From JBBDRW01 sp040905265 (GTDB lineage: Bacteria; Bacteroidota; Rhodothermia; Balneolales; Balneolaceae): a DNA stretch of 64,000 nucleotides. The position numbers and the translations under genes are program-made. The stretch is taken from contig JBBDRW010000181.1 in NCBI GenBank assembly GCA_040905265.1, positions 1 to 64,000 on the forward strand, given 5' to 3'. Shown in pieces: positions 44,867 through 54,229 of the stretch (the first letter of the stretch is position 1; each line of letters starts with the position of its first letter). The notes under the pieces are model-generated. The model searched no databases and was not told the DNA's origin. It worked only from the letters and a program-made list of their open reading frames with translations.

Positions 44867-45925
44867 ATGAGCCAAAAGGACTTACTTCTAACCGATATTA
44901 TCGATGAGCAAAAAATGGTGTTGGGACGGAAGATCACGGACCGGTATTTTCAAGCATATCCGACACTTGAGGTAAAGTATGGAAAAATCGGAAGAGAGAA
45001 ATGTCTGGAGGATACACTCTATCATCTTGATCAATTGATATCGAGTGTAGAAGTGAACAGCCAAATACTCTTCAACAACTATCTGGAGTGGGTCGATATA
45101 CTCCTGAGGGAACGTCACATTCCGACCCGAGACCTGCAGAACCATCTGGTTGTGATGAGAGCTGTATTGAACGATACTCTACAACCGGAACAGTCTCAAT
45201 TTGTAGATCCATATCTGGAAGAGGGTATACGTTTTCTACAAAATCTGATACCTGAATCGGTCACCTATCTCCATACAGAGAACCCACTTTATCAGGAGTC
45301 CAAATTGTATCTCAACGCCCTGCTTCAGGGTGACAGGAAAGAGGCATCCCGATTGATCGATGGCCTGGTTTCCAAAAAGATTCCGATCAAACAGATCTAT
45401 GAATATATTTTTCAGATATCCCAATATGAAATCGGTGCCCTCTGGCAGACAAACAGAATCTCTGTCGCCCAGGAGCACTTCTCAACGGCTGCTACCCAGC
45501 AGAATATGGCCAGGCTCTACCCCCATATCTTTTCAACGGAACGAAAAGGGATGAAGCTGGTTGCCTGCTCGGTTGCCGGAGAACTGCATGAAATTGGCAT
45601 CCGGATGGTCTCCGACTTCTTTGAAATGGAGGGCTGGGACACCTACTATATGGGTGCGAATATGCCTGCATCACAGCTTATAGAGATGCTTGAGGAGTAT
45701 AAGGCGGATGTACTCGCAATCTCCGTCTCCCTCTCCGTACATATCCGTGTGGCAGAGTCTCTGATCAGGAACGTACGACAGCAAAAACAACTGGACCGAA
45801 TCAAGATCATGACCGGAGGCATCCCATTCAACCTGGAACCAAATCTCTGGAAAGAGATCGGCGCCGATGCAACGGCTCCCACAGCACAGATGGCAATTGA
45901 AACCGCGGCACAATGGGCACAGTGA
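44867..45925 (+). CDS. Cobalamin-binding sensor with CarH-like W-x9-E-H motif
   Basis: A 352-residue soluble protein. Residues 1-135 are helical with no family I recognise. Residues 140-225 form the B12-binding cap (helical bundle): Trp193, then nine residues, then Glu203-His204 (ALWQTNRISVAQEHF), the motif that cradles the 5'-deoxyadenosyl group in CarH photoreceptors. Residues 228-352 are the Rossmann B12 domain, with His241 in GELHEIGIRMVSDFF as lower ligand. CarH uses His132, just after its Trp, as the new upper ligand after light; here Gln194 occupies that place. There is no DNA-binding domain. It is directly upstream of, and coupled to, a histidine kinase, suggesting light or B12 sensing upstream of phosphotransfer. 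GGAG precedes the start. Confidence 0.85.
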   Translation: MSQKDLLLTDIIDEQKMVLGRKITDRYFQAYPTLEVKYGKIGREKCLEDTLYHLDQLISSVEVNSQILFNNYLEWVDILLRERHIPTRDLQNHLVVMRAVLNDTLQPEQSQFVDPYLEEGIRFLQNLIPESVTYLHTENPLYQESKLYLNALLQGDRKEASRLIDGLVSKKIPIKQIYEYIFQISQYEIGALWQTNRISVAQEHFSTAATQQNMARLYPHIFSTERKGMKLVACSVAGELHEIGIRMVSDFFEMEGWDTYYMGANMPASQLIEMLEEYKADVLAISVSLSVHIRVAESLIRNVRQQKQLDRIKIMTGGIPFNLEPNLWKEIGADATAPTAQMAIETAAQWAQ

Positions 45926-47121
45926 TGGCGTCAGAAGATTTCGGACCCTCCGGAGTTACTTTTTTTATTGATCCTGACGGGGTAGTCCGTAAAGTGCTCC
46001 ACGACTCGGTTGGAATTTTTTCAGATGGTGATCCCGTTGATCAACCGCTCTCTGCCTTTATCAATGAATCCGATCGTAAAAAATGTGAAAATCTGATTCG
46101 AAAGGTACACGAACGTGAAGTGATCTATAACTGGGAACTCCATGTGAAGATCCGTGGAAAGAGAGAGTTGCTGATCTTCTCCGGAATTAAACGGAATCAG
46201 GAAGCGCTGCTGATTGGTACCGGAACCCCGGTGGATACTGAAAAATACCTCGATGAATTGATGCGGATTAACAATGAACATGTAAATGATCTGCGTACCA
46301 TGATGAAGGAGAGATCGGACTTGCACAGGGATTCAGCTTATATGAATGAATTGAGCCGGCTGAATAATGAACTCTCCAACACCCAGAGGCAGCTTCTTAA
46401 AAAAACGAGTGAACTGGAACGAAGTAATGAACTCAAGAACCGCATGTTTGGGATGGCTGCTCATGACCTTCGCAGCCCCCTGTCCGTCATACTAAGCTTT
46501 TCCGAACTGCTGTTGGATGAGAATGAGATGAAACCGTTTCTGAATGAGGAGAATCTGGTGATGGTCAGAGAAATGAAGAACTCCAGTGAACATATGATCG
46601 AGATCATTGAGGATATGCTCGATATCTCGGCGATTGAATCTGGTAGTGTACAACTTCAAACCGAATCGATTGATCTGAATACATTCATATTCCACCTGGT
46701 AAAACTGAACCGGATCACCTCGGACAAGAAGGAGATCCAGATCCGGACAGAGCTGGCTGACAAATCGGTCTCACGGGAGATCGACACCCGGAAATTTACT
46801 CAGGTCATGAATAACCTTCTGACCAATGCAATCAAGTATTCAAACCCCGGTACAACCATTACGGCAGGCACAGAAATCAGGGAGGGGGAGAAATGGCCTG
46901 TGCGGATTTTTGTACGAGATGAAGGGGTTGGCATCCCGGAAAAAGAGTTGAAAAATCTGTTTAAACCTTTTTCTAAAACAAGCGTGGAACCAACTGGTGG
47001 AGAGAAGAGTACAGGTCTTGGACTGGCCATATCCAAACGAATTACAGAAGCACATCACGGCCGAATCCGGGCAGAGAGAAACAGCGGTTCCGGGATGACG
47101 TTTTGGGTAGAGCTTCCCTGA
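45925..47121 (+). CDS. Sensor histidine kinase coupled to the B12-binding protein
   Basis: A 398-residue soluble kinase without membrane segments. Residues 1-110 look PAS-like (GVTFFIDPDGVVRKVLHD), residues 115-175 form a coiled coil, and the HisKA domain has the phospho-acceptor His in MAAHDLRSPLSVI. The ATPase domain carries N box NNLLTNAIKYSNPG, G1 DEGVGIPEKEL, F box LFKPFSKTS and G2 STGLGLAISKR. The start overlaps the B12 protein stop by one base (TGATG); a Met at 45913 is also in frame. No response regulator is adjacent, so its partner must lie elsewhere. The pair is expected to work as receiver and transmitter of a cytoplasmic signal. Confidence 0.9.
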   Translation: MASEDFGPSGVTFFIDPDGVVRKVLHDSVGIFSDGDPVDQPLSAFINESDRKKCENLIRKVHEREVIYNWELHVKIRGKRELLIFSGIKRNQEALLIGTGTPVDTEKYLDELMRINNEHVNDLRTMMKERSDLHRDSAYMNELSRLNNELSNTQRQLLKKTSELERSNELKNRMFGMAAHDLRSPLSVILSFSELLLDENEMKPFLNEENLVMVREMKNSSEHMIEIIEDMLDISAIESGSVQLQTESIDLNTFIFHLVKLNRITSDKKEIQIRTELADKSVSREIDTRKFTQVMNNLLTNAIKYSNPGTTITAGTEIREGEKWPVRIFVRDEGVGIPEKELKNLFKPFSKTSVEPTGGEKSTGLGLAISKRITEAHHGRIRAERNSGSGMTFWVELP

Positions 47122-47125
47122 GCAT

Positions 47126-48055
47126 CTACTCCGCGCTCAAATCCAGGCCCTGCCATCCGACAGGGCGTTTTTCACCCGCTTCAATGGCCACATCCAGACG
47201 ATTTTGCGGCGGAGGAAGCTGGCAGGTGGTCATGGTACTGAACGCACAGGGTGGATTGTATGCTTTGTTAAAATCGATGACGGTCATGTTGTTTTCATCC
47301 GGGAATGGAATATACATATAGCGCCCCCCCTGAAATGTTTCTGTCCGGTTGGTATGATCGGCAAGGATAAGAAACAATCCGCTGTCTGATTCGAAAGCGT
47401 CAAGAGTCTGGAGCTCTCCATCTACCGTAAACTCCACCCTCCCGGGCGTTTCCCTCTGAATTGTCTGTCCAAGTACATTGATTACCTCAATGGTTCTCTC
47501 CTCCGGCCAGGGTACCAATCGTGCCTCGAGGTGCCACTCAGGGTCGAGTGGGTAGAAAGGAAACCCTTCAAACCGGTCCGCTTCGGGTGTATCGCGGTTG
47601 TAAATACGAATGCCGTGAACTCCGTCCCGGGTATCGACAAACCATATCAGATCTTCATACTCGATTCTGGGCCTGTTCTCCCCATCAAAAATAACCATGT
47701 CACGGACAGTTTCACCCTCATGGGTGATCATGACGCCCTCCGCAACCTCCATGCGTATCGTATCTCCCTCCTGAATGAACGTCCCTGCCATCTCCGGCAT
47801 CCCTCCCACTTCAAAGCGAATATCACGTTCCTCACCGCTGCCGAAACTGTTTTCACCCTCTTCCAGCCAGATCAGATCAGCCAGCCGTAGCCAGCCGGTT
47901 GGTTCTGTCAACCTCATAACCCGATACTCTTTCCAGTCGTTTATCTCCTCTGCGTAGTTGTCGGGAACGGGAGCTTCACCCGGCTGATCCGGTGAACAGG
48001 CGGCAAAGAACACGAATACAGATATCAGACAAAGCAGTTTGGTTCGATTTATCAT
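47126..48055 (-). CDS. DUF1684 lipoprotein
   Basis: A 309-residue lipoprotein (lipobox FFAAC near residue 20). DUF1684 marks are the N-terminal PTGWLRLADLIWLEEGEN and the C-terminal DFNKAYNPPCAFSTMTTC with LPPPQNRLDVAIEAGEK. The family has no known biochemical role. I start at 48055, because the ATG at 48070 lies within the purine-rich GGAGGG that precedes this site. The gene follows the RnfD-like membrane protein by 22 bp and ends the four-gene operon; it converges on the histidine kinase gene, 4 bp away. Confidence 0.86.
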   Translation of the reverse strand: MINRTKLLCLISVFVFFAACSPDQPGEAPVPDNYAEEINDWKEYRVMRLTEPTGWLRLADLIWLEEGENSFGSGEERDIRFEVGGMPEMAGTFIQEGDTIRMEVAEGVMITHEGETVRDMVIFDGENRPRIEYEDLIWFVDTRDGVHGIRIYNRDTPEADRFEGFPFYPLDPEWHLEARLVPWPEERTIEVINVLGQTIQRETPGRVEFTVDGELQTLDAFESDSGLFLILADHTNRTETFQGGRYMYIPFPDENNMTVIDFNKAYNPPCAFSTMTTCQLPPPQNRLDVAIEAGEKRPVGWQGLDLSAE

Positions 48056-48077
48056 CAGCAAACCCTCCATTTAGAAT

Positions 48078-48899
48078 TCAACGTTTCTCACGGCCCTTAT
48101 ATTCTTGCATCCACATCTCAACGAGCAGGGCAATCGGGCCAACGACAAACAGAGCATAGAACGGCGCGTAGACCGCTTCATTCAGTCGGAAGAAAAATTC
48201 AGTAAATGCAATCAAAAAGGCCACCAGACAACGTCCGTTCCGTGTTGAAACCGTCGTTTTCGGATCTGTAATCATGAAGAGGACAAAGAGTTGATACATC
48301 GGCCCTGTCAGCGGTGCAACCTCGCTCATGAAATGATCCCCCGTCAGGTAACTCCGCAACACGGCAAAGAGGAGAAAAGAGAGAACATAGACCGCACTGA
48401 CATGAAAGAGCCGGACTTGCCAGAGAACGAGGAAGCCGATAAACCATATCACCAACATGGCCCACATGTTGCTTCCCCACTGGATGCTCAGAACCGCAGC
48501 GTAGTCAGACGCGAGCAGTATAATCATGACGATGCCAAAATTGGTCGGATTCCATAGGTGACGGCCCCGGTACCGCAAGACATACTTGGAGGCGATCGAG
48601 ATCATGGCACAGAGCACAAATGGCCAGATCATTGGGGAACGAACCAATATTCCTGCACTGTTTCCAGAGATAAAGGCACTCGACAGGTTCCGCCACTCTC
48701 CTGTCATGACTTTGTGGAGTAACAGGTCCGTGAGCATCGCGGCGGCAATCGCAGCTATGAACTTGTCCCAGCCGTCCAGTACTCCAAACGAAATATGGGC
48801 AGCGATGACAACACCGGAGATAAGCCCGGGGCCTATATAACTTTTCGGTATGTGGGTGATCCTCAGCTTCTCCAGGAGAGCGGTCTGAAATGGACTCAT
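48078..48899 (-). CDS. RnfD/NqrB-like integral membrane protein
   Basis: A 273-residue polytopic protein with eight or nine hydrophobic helices, of the NQR2/RnfD/RnfE family. RnfD and NqrB carry covalent FMN and pass electrons across the membrane. Family segments visible are WRNLSSAFISGNSAGILVRS, HLWNPTNFGIVMIILLASD and FVLFMITDPKTTVSTRNGR. The flavinylation motif S-G-A-T before the ITDP strand reads LTGPMYQ (about residues 195-201), so the usual FMN-carrying Thr is not at its normal place. No other Rnf or Nqr subunit is nearby. Its start overlaps the upstream FG-GAP/ASPIC gene by 4 bp, which ties it to that surface protein. Confidence 0.85.
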   Translation of the reverse strand: MSPFQTALLEKLRITHIPKSYIGPGLISGVVIAAHISFGVLDGWDKFIAAIAAAMLTDLLLHKVMTGEWRNLSSAFISGNSAGILVRSPMIWPFVLCAMISIASKYVLRYRGRHLWNPTNFGIVMIILLASDYAAVLSIQWGSNMWAMLVIWFIGFLVLWQVRLFHVSAVYVLSFLLFAVLRSYLTGDHFMSEVAPLTGPMYQLFVLFMITDPKTTVSTRNGRCLVAFLIAFTEFFFRLNEAVYAPFYALFVVGPIALLVEMWMQEYKGREKR

Positions 48900-50707
48900 A
48901 CCCCTCCTTCAGACGGTTCACGGATCCGGTGAAGCCGGTTCGCCTCGGGTGATTCGATAGTCTGAAGCCGGCCGGATGGCCAACGTATCTCAACCTTCTC
49001 CACGGCTGTTGATTGCCCCAGCCCAAAATGTACGGCACGCTGGCTTTGGGAACTGAACGAGTCCCCACCGGCCACAACCCGCCTCTGCTTCTGGCCATCC
49101 CAGTAGAGATCCACAATCGCACCGATTGCACTACGGTTGCTCTCCACCCCATCCAGGCTAAAACTGATCCATTGATGGCCTGGTCGGGTGTGATTCCTGT
49201 AGACCCGGGCAGGGCCGTTCTGGCTGGCTACGATCAGGTCGAGTACACCACGGTTCCAGAGGTCGGCATACGCTATGGACCGGCTGTCCAGTGTAAGAGC
49301 ACCCCCCACCGCAGAAGAGACCTCCCGGAAACGGCCGGCACCATCATTGAGCCAGATCTTGTTCTGCTGGTATCCGGAGAAGGTACGGTTATTCATTGCC
49401 GGCCAGTTGTTGGCATCGATAATAATGTTTCGGTTCCCCCCTACCACTTTTGCATAATCATACCAGTAATCGGTCCCCTCTTCAGCCGATACATACCCAT
49501 TGGCTACGTAGAGGTCGAGATGCCCGTCGTTATTCATATCCATGAACTGCCCGCCATAACCCCATTCTCCCAGCTCAATTCCAAGATTCCCTGCCAAATT
49601 CCGGTATGTGGGGACATCGCCGGTTGAACTTCGGTCAGGGGTCCATAGATTGTTCCCCTGCATCAAGACACCCGCTTCTGAAATATTGGTGATGTAGATC
49701 GAGAGCTCTCCCTGGTTCATGATATCTCCAAATGCTACACTCATTCCACTTTTTGGGACGAATCCCATCCCAGCTTGCTCTCCCGAGTTCACAAACCCTG
49801 CTCCACCCTGGTTAATGTAGAGTTCATCTACTCCATAGTCGTTGGCGAGCACCAGGTCCGGGTATCCGGAACCGTTCAGATCGGCGGCGGCGGCGGCCAA
49901 GGTCCAGCGGTGTGTTTCAAGAAGTCCCGTCTCCTCGGTAACATCGCGAAAGGTTCCATCTCCCCGGTTTTCAAATAGATAGTTACGCCCTCCATTGGTA
50001 GCATATTCGTAACTGTCGGGCATGATCCGGGTCGTCATCAGGTTCCAGAAGTCAATGTCCTCATGAAAATAGCCTCCTATGAAGAGATCGAGCAATCCGT
50101 CTCTGTTGTAATCGAACCAGACAGCCGTATTGGCATTCACCCATTCCGGCAGTCCGGCCTCCTCCGTAACACGGGTAAATCCGGTTCCCTCATCATTCCG
50201 GTACAGTTCCGGCTTCCCCCAGCGATAGACAAAGAGGTCTTCGTAACCGTTGTTATTGTAATCTCCCCAGACGGCACCCATCGAGACTCCCAACCCCTCG
50301 ACATTCAGATCGGCCACTCCCAGCTCTTCTGCCCTATCCATAAAAGAGCCATCTCCCTGGTTCAGGTAGAGCGCGTTTTGGGTTCCGAATCGGCTGTTAG
50401 TCAGATAGATGTCCTGCAGTCCGTCACTGTTTACATCAGAAATGGAGACAGATGCACCAACGGAAGCGACCTGAGGGTGAATATGATCCAGTTTCGGGTC
50501 CAGGTCCGGCCGTTCATGCAGAAAGTTGATACCGATCGATTCTGAGACCTCCTCCAGATAAAACCCATATCTCTCCAGGGTCTCTTCCGGATTCTCGACC
50601 ACCGTAGAGCGGTTCATCTCATCGTACTTCTTCATCGCTGTCGGAACAGCCAGAAGCCCGACGAAAAAGAGAACAATGAATAATTTAGAAACGGATTTAC
50701 GGTCCAT
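48896..50707 (-). CDS. CRTAC1-type FG-GAP/VCBS repeat protein with ASPIC/UnbV domain
   Basis: A 603-residue exported protein. An N-terminal hydrophobic segment (residues 8-24) serves as signal or anchor. Residues 85-480 hold FG-GAP/VCBS beta-propeller blades with Ca-binding D-x-N/D-x-D-G loops (ISDVNSDGLQDIYLTNSR, WGDYNNNGYEDLFVYRWG, WFDYNRDGLLDLFIGGYF). The C-terminal ASPIC/UnbV domain runs from about residue 505 (HQWISFSLDGVESNRSAIGA, then VHFGLGQSTAVEKVEIRWP). The role of this family is unknown. It lies 42 bp downstream of a larger related gene and overlaps the RnfD-like gene by 4 bp. Confidence 0.9.
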   Translation of the reverse strand: MDRKSVSKLFIVLFFVGLLAVPTAMKKYDEMNRSTVVENPEETLERYGFYLEEVSESIGINFLHERPDLDPKLDHIHPQVASVGASVSISDVNSDGLQDIYLTNSRFGTQNALYLNQGDGSFMDRAEELGVADLNVEGLGVSMGAVWGDYNNNGYEDLFVYRWGKPELYRNDEGTGFTRVTEEAGLPEWVNANTAVWFDYNRDGLLDLFIGGYFHEDIDFWNLMTTRIMPDSYEYATNGGRNYLFENRGDGTFRDVTEETGLLETHRWTLAAAAADLNGSGYPDLVLANDYGVDELYINQGGAGFVNSGEQAGMGFVPKSGMSVAFGDIMNQGELSIYITNISEAGVLMQGNNLWTPDRSSTGDVPTYRNLAGNLGIELGEWGYGGQFMDMNNDGHLDLYVANGYVSAEEGTDYWYDYAKVVGGNRNIIIDANNWPAMNNRTFSGYQQNKIWLNDGAGRFREVSSAVGGALTLDSRSIAYADLWNRGVLDLIVASQNGPARVYRNHTRPGHQWISFSLDGVESNRSAIGAIVDLYWDGQKQRRVVAGGDSFSSQSQRAVHFGLGQSTAVEKVEIRWPSGRLQTIESPEANRLHRIREPSEGGV

Positions 50708-50749
50708 GGTTCAAAGATCTATTCTGTGTTCTAATAGAAGTAAAGTCTT

Positions 50750-53700
50750 CTAATAATAAGGCCTGTCGAACTTTAATGCATACTGAAATGGCTTCGGTGT
50801 AATATAGCGTGTATGAAACCGGGCCCAGTCCTCTCGGTGCTGTTGGTAGACCGGGTCCTCATAGAGCCGAAGGTCCGGGTTGTAGTCATACTCCTCCATC
50901 CCGTGATACGGCAATGGAAGCACCGTTGCAGAGGCCTCCGTATTGTAATCACCATCTTTCTCCCAACCATCCGATACAAACACATAGCTGCGGGTCCACC
51001 CCTGCGGAGGTGCCTCCCTTTCATGAAACCGGAGTACGAGCTCATCTCCGGCATTCATAATTACATAACGGTCGTCAATCTCCTCGAGGAGCTCTCCCAC
51101 ATTGCCAAACCGGGTATGATATCCGGTCAGATCTCGCCAGCGGGGTGCCGTTCCGGAGATTACATTGTAGTCAGCCAGTTTGGGTGAGAGTTCATCAGGC
51201 CGGTACCAGTCAGAATAACCGCGAAAGCGCAGTTCTCTGGTCTCAGGCTCGAGAGGATATTCGACAAACTGGTCGTCCGGCAGCGCTTCTGCCCATTCAA
51301 TAGAGTCCCAGTAAATCTCCGATGTTGTATTCAGACGGATCCTTCGATCCTGCGAATCGGGGAACACTCCATCCAGTTCAATCAGTATCGTCTTCAACTT
51401 GCCGGCAGGGAAACCGTAATCGTCATGCAGTCTGATCCAGCCTCCCTTTCCGTCGGAGACATCGATTCGGAGTCCTCTTGGAGGTACAATCGAGCCCTGG
51501 CTAAGCGCCAGGTTAATAGAACTGTCAGTCGGCCGGAGCCATCCGGAAGCGACCAGCCAAAGCGGACGGCCAGCCGGAGCATCTTCACCCAGTTCCACTT
51601 CGATGGTATGCTCTTCTGCTACACCTTGCCAGGCACTCTTCTCAAAGCTTTTCAGATAGTCTCCGTCCTGCTCATACACCTTGTCGGTGACATCATCTCC
51701 TTCACCGTCCAATACCTTTGCCACCGGCCTGGGGGTCGTCATGAGCCGTGTACTCAGGTCCGGTACCGAAAACCCAAACCGCTCATCGACAAAGATCTCG
51801 GTCCCTTCCGGATGATCTACAGCAACCAGCTCCACAAAATCGAAGAAATGAGTTTCCCAGAGCTCGGCAGTAATCCGAAGGTCATAAAGCCCGTTCCGCG
51901 GATTGAGCCTCTCGCCGGGAATCCGGACCCTGTCCAGGGTCTGTGCAACACCTGCCGTCTCCTGTGCATTGATACGCAGGCCGAGCGGTGAACGCCAGAG
52001 GATATCTGTAATAAAATGCATCTCATGCCCGTCATGGGCAAAGAGCCAGGGACAGGACCCTTTCAGAATCTGTTGGTTAAAGATCGTGGACCCCATTCCC
52101 AATTCAGCAAACTCAGCCTGAACCGACCCGTTCGGCCAAATGATACGGAGCATTTCTGCCTCTTCATATTCGCCGAGCCCGAAGTGAACGATCGGGGTAT
52201 TGATCAGCTGTTTCTGATAGAGAAGCCCTGAACGAACCTCCATCTGCCCTCCGATCCCAAAAGAGTTGATACGCCCATCCCCTTCTGTTCCCGAAGCACG
52301 TGCACGGATCGAGAAGCCGTTGTAGTTACGTGTACCTCTGTTCAGCAGTTGGTAAGGGGTGTTATCTGCCGCCAAACCGAGCAGGTCCACCCGCTCATCC
52401 CCATCAATGTCAAAGACGGAGTAGATGTTTCCCGGAAGTTCCTCTTCAAGCCGGTGGTACACCCCGGAATCGTCCCCCAGCCAGATAACCGTTCTGCCGG
52501 ATTCGGAAACCAACAGGTCAAGACGGCCATTGTTATCAAAATCAGCTGTCATCAGCCTGGTTCTTCCCGGCCCCTCTGCAGGATCGACTCCGGAATCTTC
52601 AACAAGGAGCCGGGTGTCCCACTCTCCTGATTCAGGAAGATAGTCAATCCGGTGTATCGCTCCTTCTTCCGAAAGAAGAAGGAGGTTAAAGAAACTGTCC
52701 GCATTGATGTCGGCTGCTGAAAATGCAGCGAATTTTCCTTGTACCGGGAGCTCCCCGGAGAGAGTGAAGGTACCGGACCGGTTATTCTGATAGAGGTAAA
52801 GGATACCGTTCCTGTCCAGGAAGAGCGCTTCAGGCGCACCGGATCCATTCAAATCGACATATATGAAATCGTTCACAGATTCGACATCTGAAAAGAGTTC
52901 AGCCGAAGTAAATGTTCCGTCACTGTTATTGCGAAAATGCACCGGAGTTCCATTCAGAGGAGCCAGAACCAGGTCAAGATCACCATCAAGGTCTAAATCC
53001 GCCGGCCAGACACCTGAATAGGGCCTTTGTCGAACCTCTGATGAAATCCCCGATTCAGCCGTTACATCATTGAACGACTGATCACTGTTCTGCCGGTATA
53101 GCCGAAATCCCTGGTCGCCGGCCATAGCGATATCGTTCAGGAAATCGAGGTTTACGTCGATCTCTGTAAGGGCATAAGGGGAAGCCAGCTCATTGGTATT
53201 CACTGTCCCCGGAAACTCCAGGTATGTCTCCTGATCGATCACAATCCGTCCGTCCTGCATGAAGATGGAGAAGGGAGGTAAATCTTCCAGTAACGTAACG
53301 GAACGTGCATATTCTGCCTGAGCCGGCAGTTCTGTTGAGGTGTCGCTTAAAAAATTCATCTGTCGATCCGGTTCCGCTGCACGAACTTGTGGCTGCGGGA
53401 GCCATACAAATTGTGTAATCAAATACCCTATTTCATTGGGCCCCAGTCGAATTATACCTAGATCATTTTGGAATGAGGGTAATTCATCCAACCCGTTTCT
53501 CAGAAAGGTTAACTCAATCGCAAGATCGCTGTATGCCCTCTCTTGCGCTCTTTCCCAAACCACCTGAAATTGGCTTCTGACGTCATCCGGCCATCGATCC
53601 GTTCTTTCCACAAGCTCCCCGAGTGAGGCCTCAAGTTGTTCATCTGCCTCTACTTTTATAGAAAATCGAATCAATTCATACAGTATCGCAAGATTCTCCG

Positions 53701-54229
53701 GACGGCTTTCGTGAAGCCGTACCAGCAGATCCAGTATCTCATCCGCATTCGCACTGTCGTCCTGCCTCTCAAGCTCCATGATCAATGCATAGGAAAGTCT
53801 CGGATGATCCTGATCAGATTCGAGGCCTCGCCGAAAGTAGACTATCGCCTGATCGACATCTCCGACCCGGCTCTCAAGAAGTCCCGACAGGAAGAGTATA
53901 TCCGAATGGCCGGGAGCGTACTCTCTGGCTCTGGCCAGGTGTTCGGAGGCCAGCTCAAAATTCCCCTGACGCATCGTATAAACGCCAAGGTTCGCCCAGC
54001 CTGCAGCTTCCCGGGGATATTGTTCTACGACACTGTTCATCTTGTTATAGGCAAAGAGCGCTTCATCTGTCTGGCTTGCAGCCAGGCTCACAAAAAAATC
54101 AGATACCGCTGCTCGGTACTCATCAGATTCCGGGTCCGGTTGCGCTGTTTCAGACGTACAGGAACTGACGAATAGAACCAGAAACAGAAAAAACAATAAA
54201 ACAGGTACATTCTGTAAACTTTTACTCAT
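50750..54229 (-). CDS. Large lipoprotein: TPR, FG-GAP propeller, ASPIC/UnbV and an extra C-terminal domain
   Basis: A 1159-residue lipoprotein (lipobox FVSSC near residue 24). Domains in order: TPR repeats at residues 30-260 (AGWANLGVYTMRQGNFELA); FG-GAP blades at about 380-640 (ADLDLDGDLDLVLAPLNG, TADFDNNGRLDLLVSESG); an ASPIC/UnbV domain at about 650-715 (IVHFGLGEYEEAEMLRIIWP); and a C-terminal region of about 430 residues starting CPWLFAHDGHEMHFITDILW. That last region recurs in long members of this family but has no name I know. It should sit on the outer membrane or periplasm. It is first in the operon with the FG-GAP, RnfD-like and DUF1684 genes. Confidence 0.9.
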   Translation of the reverse strand: MSKSLQNVPVLLFFLFLVLFVSSCTSETAQPDPESDEYRAAVSDFFVSLAASQTDEALFAYNKMNSVVEQYPREAAGWANLGVYTMRQGNFELASEHLARAREYAPGHSDILFLSGLLESRVGDVDQAIVYFRRGLESDQDHPRLSYALIMELERQDDSANADEILDLLVRLHESRPENLAILYELIRFSIKVEADEQLEASLGELVERTDRWPDDVRSQFQVVWERAQERAYSDLAIELTFLRNGLDELPSFQNDLGIIRLGPNEIGYLITQFVWLPQPQVRAAEPDRQMNFLSDTSTELPAQAEYARSVTLLEDLPPFSIFMQDGRIVIDQETYLEFPGTVNTNELASPYALTEIDVNLDFLNDIAMAGDQGFRLYRQNSDQSFNDVTAESGISSEVRQRPYSGVWPADLDLDGDLDLVLAPLNGTPVHFRNNSDGTFTSAELFSDVESVNDFIYVDLNGSGAPEALFLDRNGILYLYQNNRSGTFTLSGELPVQGKFAAFSAADINADSFFNLLLLSEEGAIHRIDYLPESGEWDTRLLVEDSGVDPAEGPGRTRLMTADFDNNGRLDLLVSESGRTVIWLGDDSGVYHRLEEELPGNIYSVFDIDGDERVDLLGLAADNTPYQLLNRGTRNYNGFSIRARASGTEGDGRINSFGIGGQMEVRSGLLYQKQLINTPIVHFGLGEYEEAEMLRIIWPNGSVQAEFAELGMGSTIFNQQILKGSCPWLFAHDGHEMHFITDILWRSPLGLRINAQETAGVAQTLDRVRIPGERLNPRNGLYDLRITAELWETHFFDFVELVAVDHPEGTEIFVDERFGFSVPDLSTRLMTTPRPVAKVLDGEGDDVTDKVYEQDGDYLKSFEKSAWQGVAEEHTIEVELGEDAPAGRPLWLVASGWLRPTDSSINLALSQGSIVPPRGLRIDVSDGKGGWIRLHDDYGFPAGKLKTILIELDGVFPDSQDRRIRLNTTSEIYWDSIEWAEALPDDQFVEYPLEPETRELRFRGYSDWYRPDELSPKLADYNVISGTAPRWRDLTGYHTRFGNVGELLEEIDDRYVIMNAGDELVLRFHEREAPPQGWTRSYVFVSDGWEKDGDYNTEASATVLPLPYHGMEEYDYNPDLRLYEDPVYQQHREDWARFHTRYITPKPFQYALKFDRPYY

